A stretch of DNA of 64,000 bases from Pectobacterium actinidiae (GCF_000803315.1 NZ_JRMH01000002.1:620001-684000); one strand, 5' to 3'; counted from the first letter of the stretch, positions 1-12,888 are shown. Numbers and translations are program-made. The notes: generated by a model from the letters alone, not told the origin.

Positions 1-87
1 GTTCATACGGAAACAGGGCAGTTTGCGGCGGATATGAAAGTGGCACTGGTAAATGACGGCCCGGTGACATTTTGGCTACAGACATAG
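1..87 (+). CDS. dtd: D-aminoacyl-tRNA deacylase, C-terminal fragment
   Basis: Only the last 28 codons are inside the window. The peptide ends NDGPVTFWLQT and is preceded by a segment with FAADM and VALVND, which is the conserved C-terminus of Dtd (D-Tyr-tRNA deacylase). The family hydrolyses D-amino acids from mischarged tRNA in the cytoplasm. The stop TAG is at 85-87. The next gene on the same strand is fabY (yiiD), the same pair as in E. coli, which supports the call. The start and most of the protein lie upstream of the window. Confidence 0.88.
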   Translation, partial: VHTETGQFAADMKVALVNDGPVTFWLQT

Positions 88-225
88 GGTTTTAACGTCA
101 TAGCGCTGCAATGTCATGGTGTTGTAACGAGCTATCACCGTTGCCGTTCCGCGTATAAATGTGCGTCGACAGTCAGATTTTATGAATCCTGATGCAATCA
201 GGCATCTCGGTATAGAGGAAGGGTT

Positions 226-1167
226 ATGTATCATTTGAGAGTACCTGAAAGCGCGGAAGAACTGGATGCGTACTATCAATTCCGCTGGGAAATGCTGCGT
301 AAACCTCTACGCCAACCGCTGGGCTCCGAGCGTGATGCCTATGATGCTCTGGCACATCACCAAACTGTGGTTGATGAACAGGGAAGGTTGGTTGCGATTG
401 GGCGTCTTTCTATCAATGCGGATAATGAAGCGGCAATTCGTTTTTTAGCTGTTCACCCCGACGTACGCGGGAAAGGGTTAGGAACGTTGCTTGCGATTAC
501 CCTGGAGTCTGTCGCGCGTCAGGAGGGCGTCAAGCGCGTGGTCTGTAGCGCCCGTGAAGACGCAATGGATTTCTTTTCCAAACTAGGTTTTGTGAATCAG
601 GGGGAGATCACCGCGCCACAGACTACACCCGTGCGGCACTTCCTGATGATTAAACCGGTGGCGACGCTGGATGATATTTTGCATCGCCCTGATTGGTGCG
701 GACAGCTTCAGCAGGCCTGGTACGAGCATATTCCCCTAAGTGAAAAAATGGGCGTGCGGATAAGCCAGTACACCGGAAAGCAATTTATTACCACCATGCC
801 TGAAACGGGTAACCAGAATCCGCACCATACACTTTTTGCCGGCAGCATGTTCTCTCTCGCGACGCTCACTGGGTGGGGGTTAATCTGGTTGTTGTTGCGT
901 GAACGGCACCTCGGTGGGACGATCATTCTGGCGGATGCGCACATTCGTTACAGTACGCCAGTAAGTGGCCGACCGAACGCCATTGCTGATTTAGGGTCGC
1001 TGAGTGGCGATCTGGATCGTCTCGCGCGTGGGCGTAAGGCGCGTGTGCAGCTTAATGTTGAACTCTTCGGTGATGACAATAAAGGGGCGTTGTTCGAAGG
1101 GGTTTATATCGTGCTACCTGCTCAACCGGATGCGCCGCTGGAAGAGGGCGGGTCAGTAGTGGATTAG
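226..1167 (+). CDS. fabY: GNAT acyltransferase / hotdog thioesterase fusion (YiiD)
   Basis: A 313-residue two-domain protein. Residues 1-145 are a GNAT acetyltransferase with the acyl-CoA loop RGKGLG at 81-86. Residues about 150-310 are the YiiD_C thioesterase-like (hotdog) domain, with the conserved [15 protein letters not shown] at 198-212. E. coli YiiD, renamed FabY, has the same architecture and is thought to act in initiation of fatty-acid synthesis; the exact reaction here is inferred from the family. The start ATG at 226 follows a strong ribosome site (GAGGAAGGG) by a few bases. It follows dtd with about 140 bases between, as in E. coli, and converges on yicH. Confidence 0.88.
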   Translation: MYHLRVPESAEELDAYYQFRWEMLRKPLRQPLGSERDAYDALAHHQTVVDEQGRLVAIGRLSINADNEAAIRFLAVHPDVRGKGLGTLLAITLESVARQEGVKRVVCSAREDAMDFFSKLGFVNQGEITAPQTTPVRHFLMIKPVATLDDILHRPDWCGQLQQAWYEHIPLSEKMGVRISQYTGKQFITTMPETGNQNPHHTLFAGSMFSLATLTGWGLIWLLLRERHLGGTIILADAHIRYSTPVSGRPNAIADLGSLSGDLDRLARGRKARVQLNVELFGDDNKGALFEGVYIVLPAQPDAPLEEGGSVVD

Positions 1168-1291
1168 CCCGCGGCTAAGCATGATAACGTTCTTCCCATC
1201 AATACATCACGTTACAAGTTAGTCAGCAGCACTTCGCCATAATAATACCCGTGATTCTCACTGGGTGATGTTGCTGAAAAAGTCCATCGAG

Positions 1292-1396
1292 CGGGAGTAA
1301 CGGATAGATCGTAAAGACGCTGCGAGTACGTCCATGTAAGCTCGGATTGCGCCATCCCTGGCGCAAACGCTTTACTCTTCTATTCCGTTACTCCCG
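1292..1396. repeat. 105-bp nested inverted repeat between fabY and yicH
   Basis: The outer arms CGGGAGTAACGGATAGA (1292-1308) and 1379-1396 are complementary apart from one bulged base. Inside them GTAAAG (1311-1316) pairs with CTTTAC (1370-1375), and a perfect 8-bp stem TTGCGCCA/TGGCGCAA with a TCCC loop lies at 1347-1366. The whole block can fold as one long branched hairpin. It lies between two convergent genes, so it may serve as a terminator or be a member of a dispersed structured repeat family. No T-tract follows, so simple intrinsic termination is not assured. Confidence 0.75.
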
Positions 1397-1455
1397 TTTC
1401 CATCCGGTAAATTGGTTTGTCAGCGGTCTGGCCCGGTGTTTTGAAAACGTAATAG

Positions 1456-3147
1456 TTATGGTGTTTCTGTCACGGTTCCCTGATGCATTTGCTGTCTTAT
1501 TGGGTGGTCGTTGCTATCCACTCCTTGTAGCGTACCGTTTAGCGTCGGCTTGAGCGGTGTATCAGCGCCAAGCCGTCCATTCAACTGCAATTGCAGATTC
1601 GTGTTGCCCGTCGGTGCGGTTGCCGGTTCTGGCCATCCCCAACGCGTCAGAACGTCCAACGGTACGGCGCGTCCTGTCAGTGACAGGGAAAAATTGCGTG
1701 CTGGTTGCTGGTTGATCGTTGCCTTCGCATCCAGCATGCCATTTTGCGTAAATGCGCTGAGTTCGTTAATCGCTATCTGGTTATCGTCGGCTACCAGTGC
1801 CATCGAAGGACGGCGCACATCGACTTTATTGAAGGTCGCGTCGCTGGCATTAAGATTCAACGATCCTGTCCACATTCCCCACTGGTGGTTGCGAGCCAGC
1901 AACAGATTACTGCCGTAGCCATCCAGCGCGGTCAGTTGGAAAGGGAAATCAGGGTTGATATCGATCAGCAGGTTGCGATTAGCCGTGAATTTTTGCACAT
2001 TCACTTCTGCCAGCCAGGATGGCAGCGTCGCTTGCCACCGCTGACGCCAGTCGCCTGGGAGTGTGTACTCCATCCCTGCGACAACAAATTCATTCAGTTG
2101 TAAACGTCGGTTGCTACGCTGCCAACTGCCGTTGGTTCGCAGCAAACCACCTTCCCAGCGCGTAGAGAATTGCTTGATGTTAACGCCCGCCGGTGACAAA
2201 TCCAGATTCACGATAGGGTCGATAAGGTGCATGTTGCCGTTCACAATATCGGTCGCATTAAACGACAGTGTTCCGCCTTCGCTCTGCCAGTCATTCTGCT
2301 TAAACGTGACATTTTGCAGGGCAACATCCAGGTCGATAAACGCCCATCCCGGCCCTTCGATACGGGCATCAATCAGATCAAAGCGGTCAACCGTAACGGA
2401 AGGCAGCTCGGTAATGGGCTGCCAGAAGGTTTCTGGCGTTCTCTGTGTTTGCAAACGGACATTGCTGAGCCGGAGGTTACCGATCTGCCAACTGCCGTCT
2501 TCTGCGCGGCTGGCATTGCCCGTTAGCTGCCCTTGAGCGACATCGGCACCGAAATTGCTCAGAATCAGCTGGTTGTGGTTGATTTCGCCCTGAACCAAGA
2601 CCTGACTGGCGGGGATATCGTTGAGCTCGAGTGAGCGAGCGCTGAGCTGGAACTGTCCCTGTTTACCCAGTAGATAGCCTGCCTCGGGTTGCCACGGCAT
2701 CATTCCGCCGTTGATCTGTTGACCATTCAGACGCCAATCGCCGTCCTTTGCCTGCAACGCCATTGCACGCAGCTGTAGCACATCGGCTTCGATAGGGAGT
2801 GTGGCGGCCTGTGAGGAAAGATTTAGCGTACCCCCTTCCAGCTCCAGACTGGCGAAATGGTGCGGATCGGTAATCTGGCGCACGCTAAACCCGGCTGAAA
2901 CCCGCTTTGCAGCGAGTGTCGGCGGCTGGTTTTTCTGACCGAAACTGACGTCGGTGAATTGAATATGATCGGCTGTTGACCAGTCATGATTGATCTTGCC
3001 CAGTGACAACTGGTAATCGGTGTTTTGGTTTACCCAATTACTCACCCAGCCTGCTGCCCAACTGGTTTGCAATAATACGTATACGACTACCAGCGCTAAA
3101 AAGGCCAGCAGCAGTAGGGTCAGCAATAATTTCCCGATAAATTTCAT
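1456..3147 (-). CDS. yicH: AsmA-family inner-membrane protein YicH
   Basis: A 563-residue protein with one N-terminal membrane segment (about residues 6-26, a run of Leu/Val/Ala) followed by a long periplasmic region rich in beta-type repeats, as in AsmA/TamB-like proteins. Segments such as GTLNLS, DVRRPS, INELSAFT and the WGWPE near the end match E. coli YicH. The family is linked to envelope lipid homeostasis; the function of YicH itself is not established. ATG at 3147 is preferred because it gives the MKFIGKLLL start of the family; the reading frame could be extended 18 bases to a TTG. It is the last gene in its direction, 157 bases after xanP, as in E. coli. Confidence 0.88.
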   Translation of the reverse strand: MKFIGKLLLTLLLLAFLALVVVYVLLQTSWAAGWVSNWVNQNTDYQLSLGKINHDWSTADHIQFTDVSFGQKNQPPTLAAKRVSAGFSVRQITDPHHFASLELEGGTLNLSSQAATLPIEADVLQLRAMALQAKDGDWRLNGQQINGGMMPWQPEAGYLLGKQGQFQLSARSLELNDIPASQVLVQGEINHNQLILSNFGADVAQGQLTGNASRAEDGSWQIGNLRLSNVRLQTQRTPETFWQPITELPSVTVDRFDLIDARIEGPGWAFIDLDVALQNVTFKQNDWQSEGGTLSFNATDIVNGNMHLIDPIVNLDLSPAGVNIKQFSTRWEGGLLRTNGSWQRSNRRLQLNEFVVAGMEYTLPGDWRQRWQATLPSWLAEVNVQKFTANRNLLIDINPDFPFQLTALDGYGSNLLLARNHQWGMWTGSLNLNASDATFNKVDVRRPSMALVADDNQIAINELSAFTQNGMLDAKATINQQPARNFSLSLTGRAVPLDVLTRWGWPEPATAPTGNTNLQLQLNGRLGADTPLKPTLNGTLQGVDSNDHPIRQQMHQGTVTETP

Positions 3148-3304
3148 CGTGTCGGTCCATGCCAATCGTCAGGGAGAACTGTTCTTATGCCGCAATTTAC
3201 CTGAAGGCTCAATAGGTAATGCTGTTACAGACAGTAAAAAGCGAGCGGTGTTGCATCACTGCTCGCTTTTACATGAACTCAACAGAAATTATTGCGGGCT
3301 GGCG

Positions 3305-4693
3305 CTATTTTTCTTCGTGTGGGAAGACGATATTCAACACGATTGCCGTAATCCCGCCTGCGGCGATACCGGAAGACAGTAATGTTTTAATCCAATCCGG
3401 TGCGAATTGCAGAATCAGCGGCTGTTGCGATACACCAAGACCCACAGCCAGCGACAGCGCAATAATCATGATCGCACGACGATTCAGTGGCTCACGGGAC
3501 ACAATGCGCACACCAGAAGCGGCGATCGTACCAAACATCACGATAGTGGCACCGCCCAGAACCGGCTCTGGAATGTGCTGCACAAATCCGCTAACGGCAG
3601 GGAACAACCCCAGAGCGATCAGCATCAGCGAAACGACGAAACCCACATAGCGGCTGGCAACCCCGGTAAGCTGGATGACGCCGTTATTCTGGCCAAAGCA
3701 AGAGTTAGGGAAGGTGTTGAATACGGCAGAAAGACACGAGTTCAGACCGTTTGCCAGCACGCCGCCTTTTAAGCGTTTCATATACAGCGAGCCTTTGACC
3801 GGCTGTTCTGAAACGTCGGAGGTTGCGGTGATGTCACCGATGGTTTCTAACGATGTCACCATGAAGACCAGCATCAGAGGGATCAGCAGGTTCCAGTCAA
3901 AGCCTAAACCGTAATACAGCGGCGTGGGTACCATGATGGCCGTATCGTGTTGCGAAGACGTATTTTCCGGCAGCATTCCCATCATCCACGCACCCAGATA
4001 ACCCACCGCCATGGCAATCACCAGCGAGGCAACACGCAGGTAGGGGTTACGCTGGCGATTCAGCAGAATGATAACCAGCAACACCACTCCTGCCAGCAGT
4101 AAATTCTTAGGCGCGCCGAAGGTGTTATTCCCCATTGCGGCATAGCCGCCGCCGATAGAAGTCAGGCCGACCTGAATCAGCGACAGACCAATGATCATCA
4201 CCACAATGCCGGAAACCAGCGGGGTAATGATGCGGCGGGTTAAATGTAGGAAGCGTGAAAGAATGATTTCGGTAAAGGAAGCGACCATCAGCGTACCGAA
4301 TAATGCTGCCATCATCGTGGGAACATCCGCGCCGCCATTTTTCAGCGCCAGTCCGCCCATAATCAGCGGTGTCACGAAGTTAAAGCTGGTGCCCTGAATC
4401 GACAGCAGACCAGAACCAACAGGACCCCAGGTTTTAATTTGTAGAATTGAAGCCAGACCGGAAGCGAAAAGCGACATGCTGATGATGCGCTGCGTGTCCT
4501 GAGCGGGTAAACCTAATGCCTGACAGATCAGTAGCGCGGGGGTAATCACTGCAACAAACATGGCAAGCAGGTGTTGGCTGGCCGCGAATAGCGTTTGCGG
4601 CAGCGGTGGCCTGTCTTCAAGACGATAGATGAGTTCACTACGTTGAGGCGCGGCAGTGGCTTCTGTTTGGGACGTTTCCGTGGTGGTAGTCAT
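3305..4693 (-). CDS. xanP: xanthine permease, NCS2 family
   Basis: A 462-residue polytopic membrane protein with about 12-14 hydrophobic segments. It has the NCS2 features QGTSFNF in the middle of an early helix, the signature segment [20 protein letters not shown], and [19 protein letters not shown]. The best match from memory is E. coli XanP (YicE), a proton-coupled xanthine importer in the inner membrane. A purine repressor box overlaps the probable promoter, which fits a purine transporter. In E. coli gltS lies between recG and xanP; here gltS is absent and about 200 bases separate xanP from recG. Substrate assignment rests on family resemblance. Confidence 0.9.
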   Translation of the reverse strand: MTTTTETSQTEATAAPQRSELIYRLEDRPPLPQTLFAASQHLLAMFVAVITPALLICQALGLPAQDTQRIISMSLFASGLASILQIKTWGPVGSGLLSIQGTSFNFVTPLIMGGLALKNGGADVPTMMAALFGTLMVASFTEIILSRFLHLTRRIITPLVSGIVVMIIGLSLIQVGLTSIGGGYAAMGNNTFGAPKNLLLAGVVLLVIILLNRQRNPYLRVASLVIAMAVGYLGAWMMGMLPENTSSQHDTAIMVPTPLYYGLGFDWNLLIPLMLVFMVTSLETIGDITATSDVSEQPVKGSLYMKRLKGGVLANGLNSCLSAVFNTFPNSCFGQNNGVIQLTGVASRYVGFVVSLMLIALGLFPAVSGFVQHIPEPVLGGATIVMFGTIAASGVRIVSREPLNRRAIMIIALSLAVGLGVSQQPLILQFAPDWIKTLLSSGIAAGGITAIVLNIVFPHEEK

Positions 4694-4729
4694 GATGTAA
4701 GTTGGCGTTCCTGAAACGACAAAGAGCGC

Positions 4730-4767
4730 ATTTTAATGATCTCTTTGCTGAAAGCAAACGTTTGCTA
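4730..4767 (-). promoter_or_regulatory. xanP promoter with PurR operator
   Basis: The palindrome AAGCAAACGTTTGCTA at 4752-4767 matches the PurR operator consensus (core GCAAACGTTTGC). On the minus strand it overlaps a plausible -35 (TTTGCT), with a -10 TAAAAT at 4730-4735 about 17 bases downstream. PurR bound with hypoxanthine or guanine would block this promoter. The operator is seen directly; the promoter elements are inferred. Confidence 0.82.
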
Positions 4768-4900
4768 ACTCATCTCTTCGATATGAGTTTTGTCTGAATG
4801 GGCAAGAGCTTATTATTTAAGGGGATATACAACGTCATACTTCAGCGGCAGGTACGTTGGCGGTGAGATTTTAGGGAAAATGAAGAATACGTTGGCGTGA

Positions 4901-6982
4901 TTAAGCGTTGGTGTAGCGTGCGCGCTCTGGTAGCCAGCGCTCAATTAGTGCAATGGCATGCTCGGGATAGTGCTCATGAAGATGGCGAGCAACGCGCTGT
5001 ACCTGTGGAATTAGGTCCTGATCGCGCAGGAGATCGGCCACTTTGAACTCGGCATTGCCCGTCTGGCGCGTACCTAATAATTCGCCCGGCCCGCGAATTT
5101 CCAGATCGCGCTGAGCGATGACAAAGCCATCGTTGCTATCGCGTAGAACCTGAAGCCGTTTTTGTGCGGTCTTGCTCATCGGCGTTTTGTAGAGCAGCAC
5201 GCAGTGGGATGCTACCGCGCCGCGCCCAACGCGCCCGCGCAGCTGGTGTAGCTGTGCCAGACCCAGACGCTCCGGGTTTTCAATGATCATCAGGCTGGCA
5301 TTGGGTACATCCACACCGACCTCGATGACGGTGGTCGCCACCAGCAGTTGCAGTTCGCCTTGTTTGAAGGCCTGCATCACCGCCTGCTTTTCCTGTGCTT
5401 TCATGCGGCCGTGAACCAATCCAACCTTGAGGTTCGGCAGAGCAGTCTTCAACTCCTCGCTGGTGGCTTCTGCTGCCTGCGCTTCCAGCAAGTCGGATTC
5501 TTCGATCAGCGTACACACCCAGTAGGCCTGCCGCCCTTCCTGCTGACAGGCGTTATTCACGCGTTCGATAATGTCGCTGCGGCGTGAATCTGGTATGGCG
5601 ACCGTGGTGACGGGCGTTCTGCCCGGCGGCAATTCATCAATGACGGACGTATCCAGATCGGCATAGGCTGTCATTGCCAGCGTTCGAGGAATTGGTGTGG
5701 CGGTCATAATTAGTTGATGAGGATGAAAGCCTTGTTCTTCGCCTTTTTCCCACAGCGCAAGGCGTTGATGCACGCCAAAACGGTGCTGTTCATCAATAAT
5801 GACCAATGCCAGCCCGTTGAATTTAACCTGCTGCTGGAAAATGGCGTGCGTCCCGACCACCATGGAAACCTGACCGCTGGCGATGGCATCCTGCTGCGCC
5901 TGACGTGCTTTCCCTTTTTGTTTGCCAGCCAGCCAGCCCACTTCAAGCCCTAGCGGTTCAAACCACTGACGGAAGTTATGGGCGTGCTGCTCGGCTAATA
6001 ACTCTGTTGGTGCCATCAGCGCGACCTGTTTGCCGTTGGCAATGGCACGTAATGCCGCCAGCGCGGCGACCAGCGTTTTCCCAGACCCCACATCGCCTTG
6101 TACCAGACGCATCATCGGGAAATCTTTCGCCATATCCACTTCAATCTCCGCCACAACACGATCTTGCGCCTGTGTGGGTTTAAACGGCAGAGCGGAGAGC
6201 AGTCGTTGCTTCAGGCTGTCCTGCGCCTGTAGCGGCGAGGCTTTATGCCGCTGTTCCCCAGCCCGCACGGCGAGCATACTGAGGTTATGCGCCAGCAGTT
6301 CTTCCATAATCAGCCGCTGCTGCGCTGGGTGCTTGCCGTGTTCAAGCTCGCTAAGCTGCATATCCGGTGGGGGACGATGTAACGTGCGCAGCGCATCCGG
6401 CAAGCTAATAAGCGAGTGGCTCAGGGATTCAGGTAGCAACTCATCAATGTGGTTGGCATCGAGCAGTGCCAGAGCCTGATCGGTAAGTTTGCGGAGCGTG
6501 GCCTGACGAACGCCCTCTGTGGAGGGGTAAACCGGAGTAAGCGATTCTTGTAACTCGACCTGCGTACTCTCTCCCTGAACACGATATTCAGGATGGATAA
6601 TCTCCGCACCGATTTTACCGCGCTTGATTTCGCCATAAGCGGTAACGCGCTGTCCCGGTGCGAGGCTGTTTTTCATCGCGGCGCTGAAATTGAAGAAGCG
6701 CATGGTCAGCATGCCGCTGCCGTCGCTGATTTGGCAGGTCAACATGCGACGGCTGCCAAAGGTGATGTCGTTGCGTAGGATTTCACCTTCCACGGTGGCA
6801 TACATACCAGGAAGGAGGTCGCCAATAGGATAAAGATGCGTGCGATCTTCGTAGCGAAGAGGTAAGTGCAGCAGGAGATCCTGCACGGTTTCCAGCCCGA
6901 GTCGCGCGAGCTTCGCTGCCTGACTTGCACCCACGCCGGTAAGTGTACTCAGCGGTTGGGTGTTCAGCAGGCGGCCTTTCAT
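4901..6982 (-). CDS. recG: ATP-dependent DNA helicase RecG
   Basis: A 693-residue superfamily 2 helicase that remodels stalled replication forks and branch-migrates Holliday junctions. An N-terminal wedge/OB region (about residues 50-150) is followed by the motor domains: Walker A GDVGSGKT at about 296-303, DEQH at about 397-400, the TATPIPRT motif, and QLRGRVGR (motif VI) near the C-terminal domain. ATG at 6982 gives MKGRLLNTQPLS, the family start and the same length as E. coli RecG. The ATG overlaps the trmH stop by one base (TGATG), so the two are translationally coupled as in E. coli. Confidence 0.97.
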   Translation of the reverse strand: MKGRLLNTQPLSTLTGVGASQAAKLARLGLETVQDLLLHLPLRYEDRTHLYPIGDLLPGMYATVEGEILRNDITFGSRRMLTCQISDGSGMLTMRFFNFSAAMKNSLAPGQRVTAYGEIKRGKIGAEIIHPEYRVQGESTQVELQESLTPVYPSTEGVRQATLRKLTDQALALLDANHIDELLPESLSHSLISLPDALRTLHRPPPDMQLSELEHGKHPAQQRLIMEELLAHNLSMLAVRAGEQRHKASPLQAQDSLKQRLLSALPFKPTQAQDRVVAEIEVDMAKDFPMMRLVQGDVGSGKTLVAALAALRAIANGKQVALMAPTELLAEQHAHNFRQWFEPLGLEVGWLAGKQKGKARQAQQDAIASGQVSMVVGTHAIFQQQVKFNGLALVIIDEQHRFGVHQRLALWEKGEEQGFHPHQLIMTATPIPRTLAMTAYADLDTSVIDELPPGRTPVTTVAIPDSRRSDIIERVNNACQQEGRQAYWVCTLIEESDLLEAQAAEATSEELKTALPNLKVGLVHGRMKAQEKQAVMQAFKQGELQLLVATTVIEVGVDVPNASLMIIENPERLGLAQLHQLRGRVGRGAVASHCVLLYKTPMSKTAQKRLQVLRDSNDGFVIAQRDLEIRGPGELLGTRQTGNAEFKVADLLRDQDLIPQVQRVARHLHEHYPEHAIALIERWLPERARYTNA

Positions 6983-7674
6983 CAGCACTCCGACGATTGC
7001 ATCGCGGCCCACCACGGGGTATCCGCGACAATCTGACCCTGATGGTCGATATGGGGGCGCGGCAGCCCTTTACGTTTTGCGACGCGAGCCAAGACTGGGT
7101 AGCCCCCTTCAAAAAGCAGGCGCTGCTGCTCTTCCTCATTCAGCGGGCTGTCTTCACGCTGGTACATGCCAGCGATCTGGCGTTGGCGCTGTGCCTCATA
7201 CAGAATCAACGCCGAGGCCACGGAGACATTCAACGACTGTACCATGCCGATCATCGGAATGATGATATCCCGATCGGCCAGTTTGAGCGCTTCGGCTGTA
7301 ATACCGGTTTTTTCTTGTCCGAGCAGAATACAGGTCGGGCGGGTGTAATCAATTTCCCGAAAGTCGACTGCGTGTTCAGACAAATTGGTCGCCAAAACCT
7401 GCATGCCTTCGGCCTTCAGGTGACCAACCGCATCACCTATGTTGCGATGGGTTTTAACCTGCACCCAGCTATTACTACCTGCGGCGGAGGAGACCAGTGT
7501 TTTCATCCGGCTGGTGGGCCAAATCGCATGGATTTCATGCACACCGACAGCATCCGCAGTACGGATAACCGCAGAAACGTTATGAGGTTTATGCACCTGC
7601 TCCATGCAAATCGTCAGATCGGGCTGACGACAGTTGAGCATTTCTTTTATACGTGCATAACGTTGAGGGGTCAT
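6982..7674 (-). CDS. trmH: tRNA (guanosine-2'-O)-methyltransferase TrmH
   Basis: A 230-residue SPOUT methyltransferase that methylates the 2'-OH of G18 in tRNA using S-adenosylmethionine. The three SpoU motifs are visible: NVSAVIRTADAVG near residue 33, LGQEKTGI in the middle, and QSLNVSVASALILYE, which forms the knotted cofactor site. It starts five bases downstream of the spoT stop and its stop overlaps the recG start, consistent with the spoT-trmH-recG operon of enterobacteria. Length matches E. coli TrmH (229). Confidence 0.96.
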   Translation of the reverse strand: MTPQRYARIKEMLNCRQPDLTICMEQVHKPHNVSAVIRTADAVGVHEIHAIWPTSRMKTLVSSAAGSNSWVQVKTHRNIGDAVGHLKAEGMQVLATNLSEHAVDFREIDYTRPTCILLGQEKTGITAEALKLADRDIIIPMIGMVQSLNVSVASALILYEAQRQRQIAGMYQREDSPLNEEEQQRLLFEGGYPVLARVAKRKGLPRPHIDHQGQIVADTPWWAAMQSSEC

Positions 7675-7679
7675 GACGA

Positions 7680-9779
7680 TTAATTTCGGTTACGGTTAAC
7701 TTTAATGACATCCGGCATCACGCGAATTTTACGCATAATATTGGCCAGATGAACGCGGTCGAGAGTAGTGAGACGGATAAAGGCGCTGTACACGCGGCCA
7801 TCCTTCTCTTCCGTGTTGATACTCTGAATATTGGAGTTCGCGGCGTTGATCGCTGCCGTCAGGTTTGCCAGCGCGCCCTGATGGTTGAACATATCGACTT
7901 TGATTTCGGCGATGAACTCTTGTTCCGTCACCTTATCCCACTCTACCGCCATGAATTTTTCAGGTTCTTTCTGATAGCCGCGAATATTGCGACAGGATTC
8001 ATGGTGAATAACCAACCCCTTACCGGGGCTGACGTGGGCGATGATCGGGTCGCCAGGGATAGGGCGGCAGCATTTGGCAAAGGAGATCATCACGCCATCT
8101 GCGCCTTTGATCGGCAACTTGCGCAGCCCGGTTGTTCCCAGCTCAGATTGTTCGTTTAGCAGATTTTTCGCCACAACGACGCTCATGGCATTACCCATAC
8201 CAATCTCCGCCATCAGATCGTCCAGTGTAGCGAGCTTCATGCGCTCAAGCTCAAGCTGAATCGACTTTTCAGGAATGTCGGAGAGTTTGCGGCCGTTGCC
8301 CAATGCGTGGTTCAGCAAACGGCGACCGAGACTCACGGAATCATCACGCTTGAGGTTTTTCAGCATCTGGCGAATTTTGGAACGTGCTCTGGAGCTGACC
8401 ACGAAGTTAAGCCACGCGGCATTCGGTCTGGCACCTGGCGCAGTAATGATTTCAACGGTTTGGCCGCTGGTGAGCGACTGCGACAGTGGGTAAGGTTGGC
8501 GATCGACGCGAGCACCGACGCAGGCATGCCCAATATCGGTGTGTACCGCGTAGGCGAAATCGACGGGCGTCGCACCTGCGGGGAGTTCCACAATACGGCC
8601 TTCCGGCGTAAATACGTACATCTCGTCAGGGAAGAGATCGGACTTCACGCTTTCGATAAATTCGAATGAGCTACCGGCACTTTGCTGGAGTTCCAGCAGG
8701 CTTTGCATCCAGCGCTGGGCGCGTACCTGTGCGGTAGTACTGCTCTCGCCTTCTTTATAGGCCCAGTGCGCAGCAACACCCATTTCCGCCATTTGATCCA
8801 TGTCGTCAGTGCGAATTTGTACTTCGACCGGCACGCCGTGCGGGCCAATCAGAGACGTGTGCAGTGACTGATAGCCGTTGGCTTTGGGAATGGCAATGTA
8901 GTCTTTCACTCGACCCGGGCGCGGCTTATACAGGCTGTGAACCTGGCCGAGCACGCGATAGCAGGTGTCCAACTCTTTCACAATGACCCGAAACGCGTAG
9001 ATATCCATAATGGAATGAAAACGCTGCTCTTTCAGGTGCATTTTGCAATAGATGGAATACAGGTGTTTTTCGCGACCGCTGACGCGGCAGGCAATCCCGG
9101 CCTCAGTCAAACGCCCTTCGATTTCCGACAGGATTTTCTGAATCATTTCCTTGCGGTTACCGCGAGCGGCCTTGACGACCTCTTTAATGACGCGATAACG
9201 GTTCGGATACAGCGCCTCAAAACCGAGCTCTTCCAGCTCGGTTTTGAGGTGATGGATACCCAAGCGATGTGCCAGCGGGCTGTATATTTCCAGCGTTTCG
9301 CGGGCAATGCGGCGGCGCTTGTCCGGGCGCAATGAGCCCAGTGTGCGCATATTATGGGTACGGTCTGCGAGTTTGATCAGGATGACGCGAATATCTTGCA
9401 CCATCGCCATGATCATTTTGCGAAAGTTTTCAGCCTGCGCTTCTTTCTTATCGCGGAACTTCAACTTGTCCAGCTTGGACACGCCCTCTACCAGTTCAGC
9501 AACGCTTTTACCGAAAAGCTGTTCCATGTCCTGATAGGTGGCGGGGGTGTCTTCTATGACATCATGCAGCAGTGCTGCCATCAGCGTTTCGTAATCGAGA
9601 CGCATCTCCGCCAGAATACAGGCGACGGCAACAGGGTGTGTGATGTAGGGTTCACCGCTGGAGCGAGTCTGCCCCTCGTGAGCATCACGTGCAACTAAGT
9701 AAGCCTGCTGTAAACGTTTGATCTGATCTTCTGGCAGATAACGTTGAATCAGCAGATTAAGGCTTTCAAAAATGTACAA
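7680..9779 (-). CDS. spoT: bifunctional (p)ppGpp synthetase II / hydrolase SpoT
   Basis: A 699-residue RelA/SpoT homologue. The HD hydrolase domain has HDVIED at residues 72-77, followed by the synthetase region (YRVLGQVHSLYKPRPGRVKDYIA and GYQSLHTS), a TGS domain (VFTPEGRIVELPAGATPVDF), and a C-terminal ACT domain after the zinc-finger-like segment FAKCCRPIPGD. SpoT degrades and, under nutrient stress, makes the alarmone (p)ppGpp. It sits downstream of rpoZ with an 18-base gap, as in E. coli. A short region around residues 550-560 is divergent from E. coli, which is usual for the linker. Confidence 0.98.
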   Translation of the reverse strand: MYIFESLNLLIQRYLPEDQIKRLQQAYLVARDAHEGQTRSSGEPYITHPVAVACILAEMRLDYETLMAALLHDVIEDTPATYQDMEQLFGKSVAELVEGVSKLDKLKFRDKKEAQAENFRKMIMAMVQDIRVILIKLADRTHNMRTLGSLRPDKRRRIARETLEIYSPLAHRLGIHHLKTELEELGFEALYPNRYRVIKEVVKAARGNRKEMIQKILSEIEGRLTEAGIACRVSGREKHLYSIYCKMHLKEQRFHSIMDIYAFRVIVKELDTCYRVLGQVHSLYKPRPGRVKDYIAIPKANGYQSLHTSLIGPHGVPVEVQIRTDDMDQMAEMGVAAHWAYKEGESSTTAQVRAQRWMQSLLELQQSAGSSFEFIESVKSDLFPDEMYVFTPEGRIVELPAGATPVDFAYAVHTDIGHACVGARVDRQPYPLSQSLTSGQTVEIITAPGARPNAAWLNFVVSSRARSKIRQMLKNLKRDDSVSLGRRLLNHALGNGRKLSDIPEKSIQLELERMKLATLDDLMAEIGMGNAMSVVVAKNLLNEQSELGTTGLRKLPIKGADGVMISFAKCCRPIPGDPIIAHVSPGKGLVIHHESCRNIRGYQKEPEKFMAVEWDKVTEQEFIAEIKVDMFNHQGALANLTAAINAANSNIQSINTEEKDGRVYSAFIRLTTLDRVHLANIMRKIRVMPDVIKVNRNRN

Positions 9780-9797
9780 GGGCGACTCGTGATGTGA

Positions 9798-10073
9798 TTA
9801 ACGGCGGCCTTCAGCAATCGCGGTGACCGCCTGAATCTCTGCGGCTTCCTGCTCTTGCTGTTCCTGACGGTCACGAACATCCAGAATCTGGTTGTTGATC
9901 AGACCTTCTTCGATTTCACGCAGTGCGATCACGGTGTACTTATCGTTTTCTTCAGGAACCAACGGATCTTTGCCGCCAGTCTGGATTTGACGGGCGCGAC
10001 GAGCAGCGACCAACACCAGGTCAAAACGGTTACCAATTTTCTCTACAGCGTCTTGAACAGTTACGCGTGCCAT
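9798..10073 (-). CDS. rpoZ: RNA polymerase omega subunit
   Basis: A 91-residue protein starting [29 protein letters not shown], the invariant N-terminus of omega, which latches the beta-prime subunit in RNA polymerase assembly and contributes to a ppGpp binding site. Length is the same as E. coli RpoZ. It lies between gmk (53 bases upstream) and spoT (18 bases downstream), so the gene for a ppGpp-responsive polymerase subunit is next to the gene for the ppGpp enzyme. Confidence 0.98.
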   Translation of the reverse strand: MARVTVQDAVEKIGNRFDLVLVAARRARQIQTGGKDPLVPEENDKYTVIALREIEEGLINNQILDVRDRQEQQEQEAAEIQAVTAIAEGRR

Positions 10074-10126
10074 AATGTGCTACTCCACAGGAAATAAAAT
10101 GACTGGGCATCATACTGAAAGAGGCG

Positions 10127-12760
<2,634 letters not shown>

Positions 12761-12888
12761 GTGGTGGTAATTTTTTAAAACATATTGGTATCGATCCTTT
12801 TATTTTTTCGTGTGTTCATTCACACAAAAGGACAATTTTTTTCTATTCTCTCCACTTAATCATAAGTGAAATTTACGAATTAAAGATC

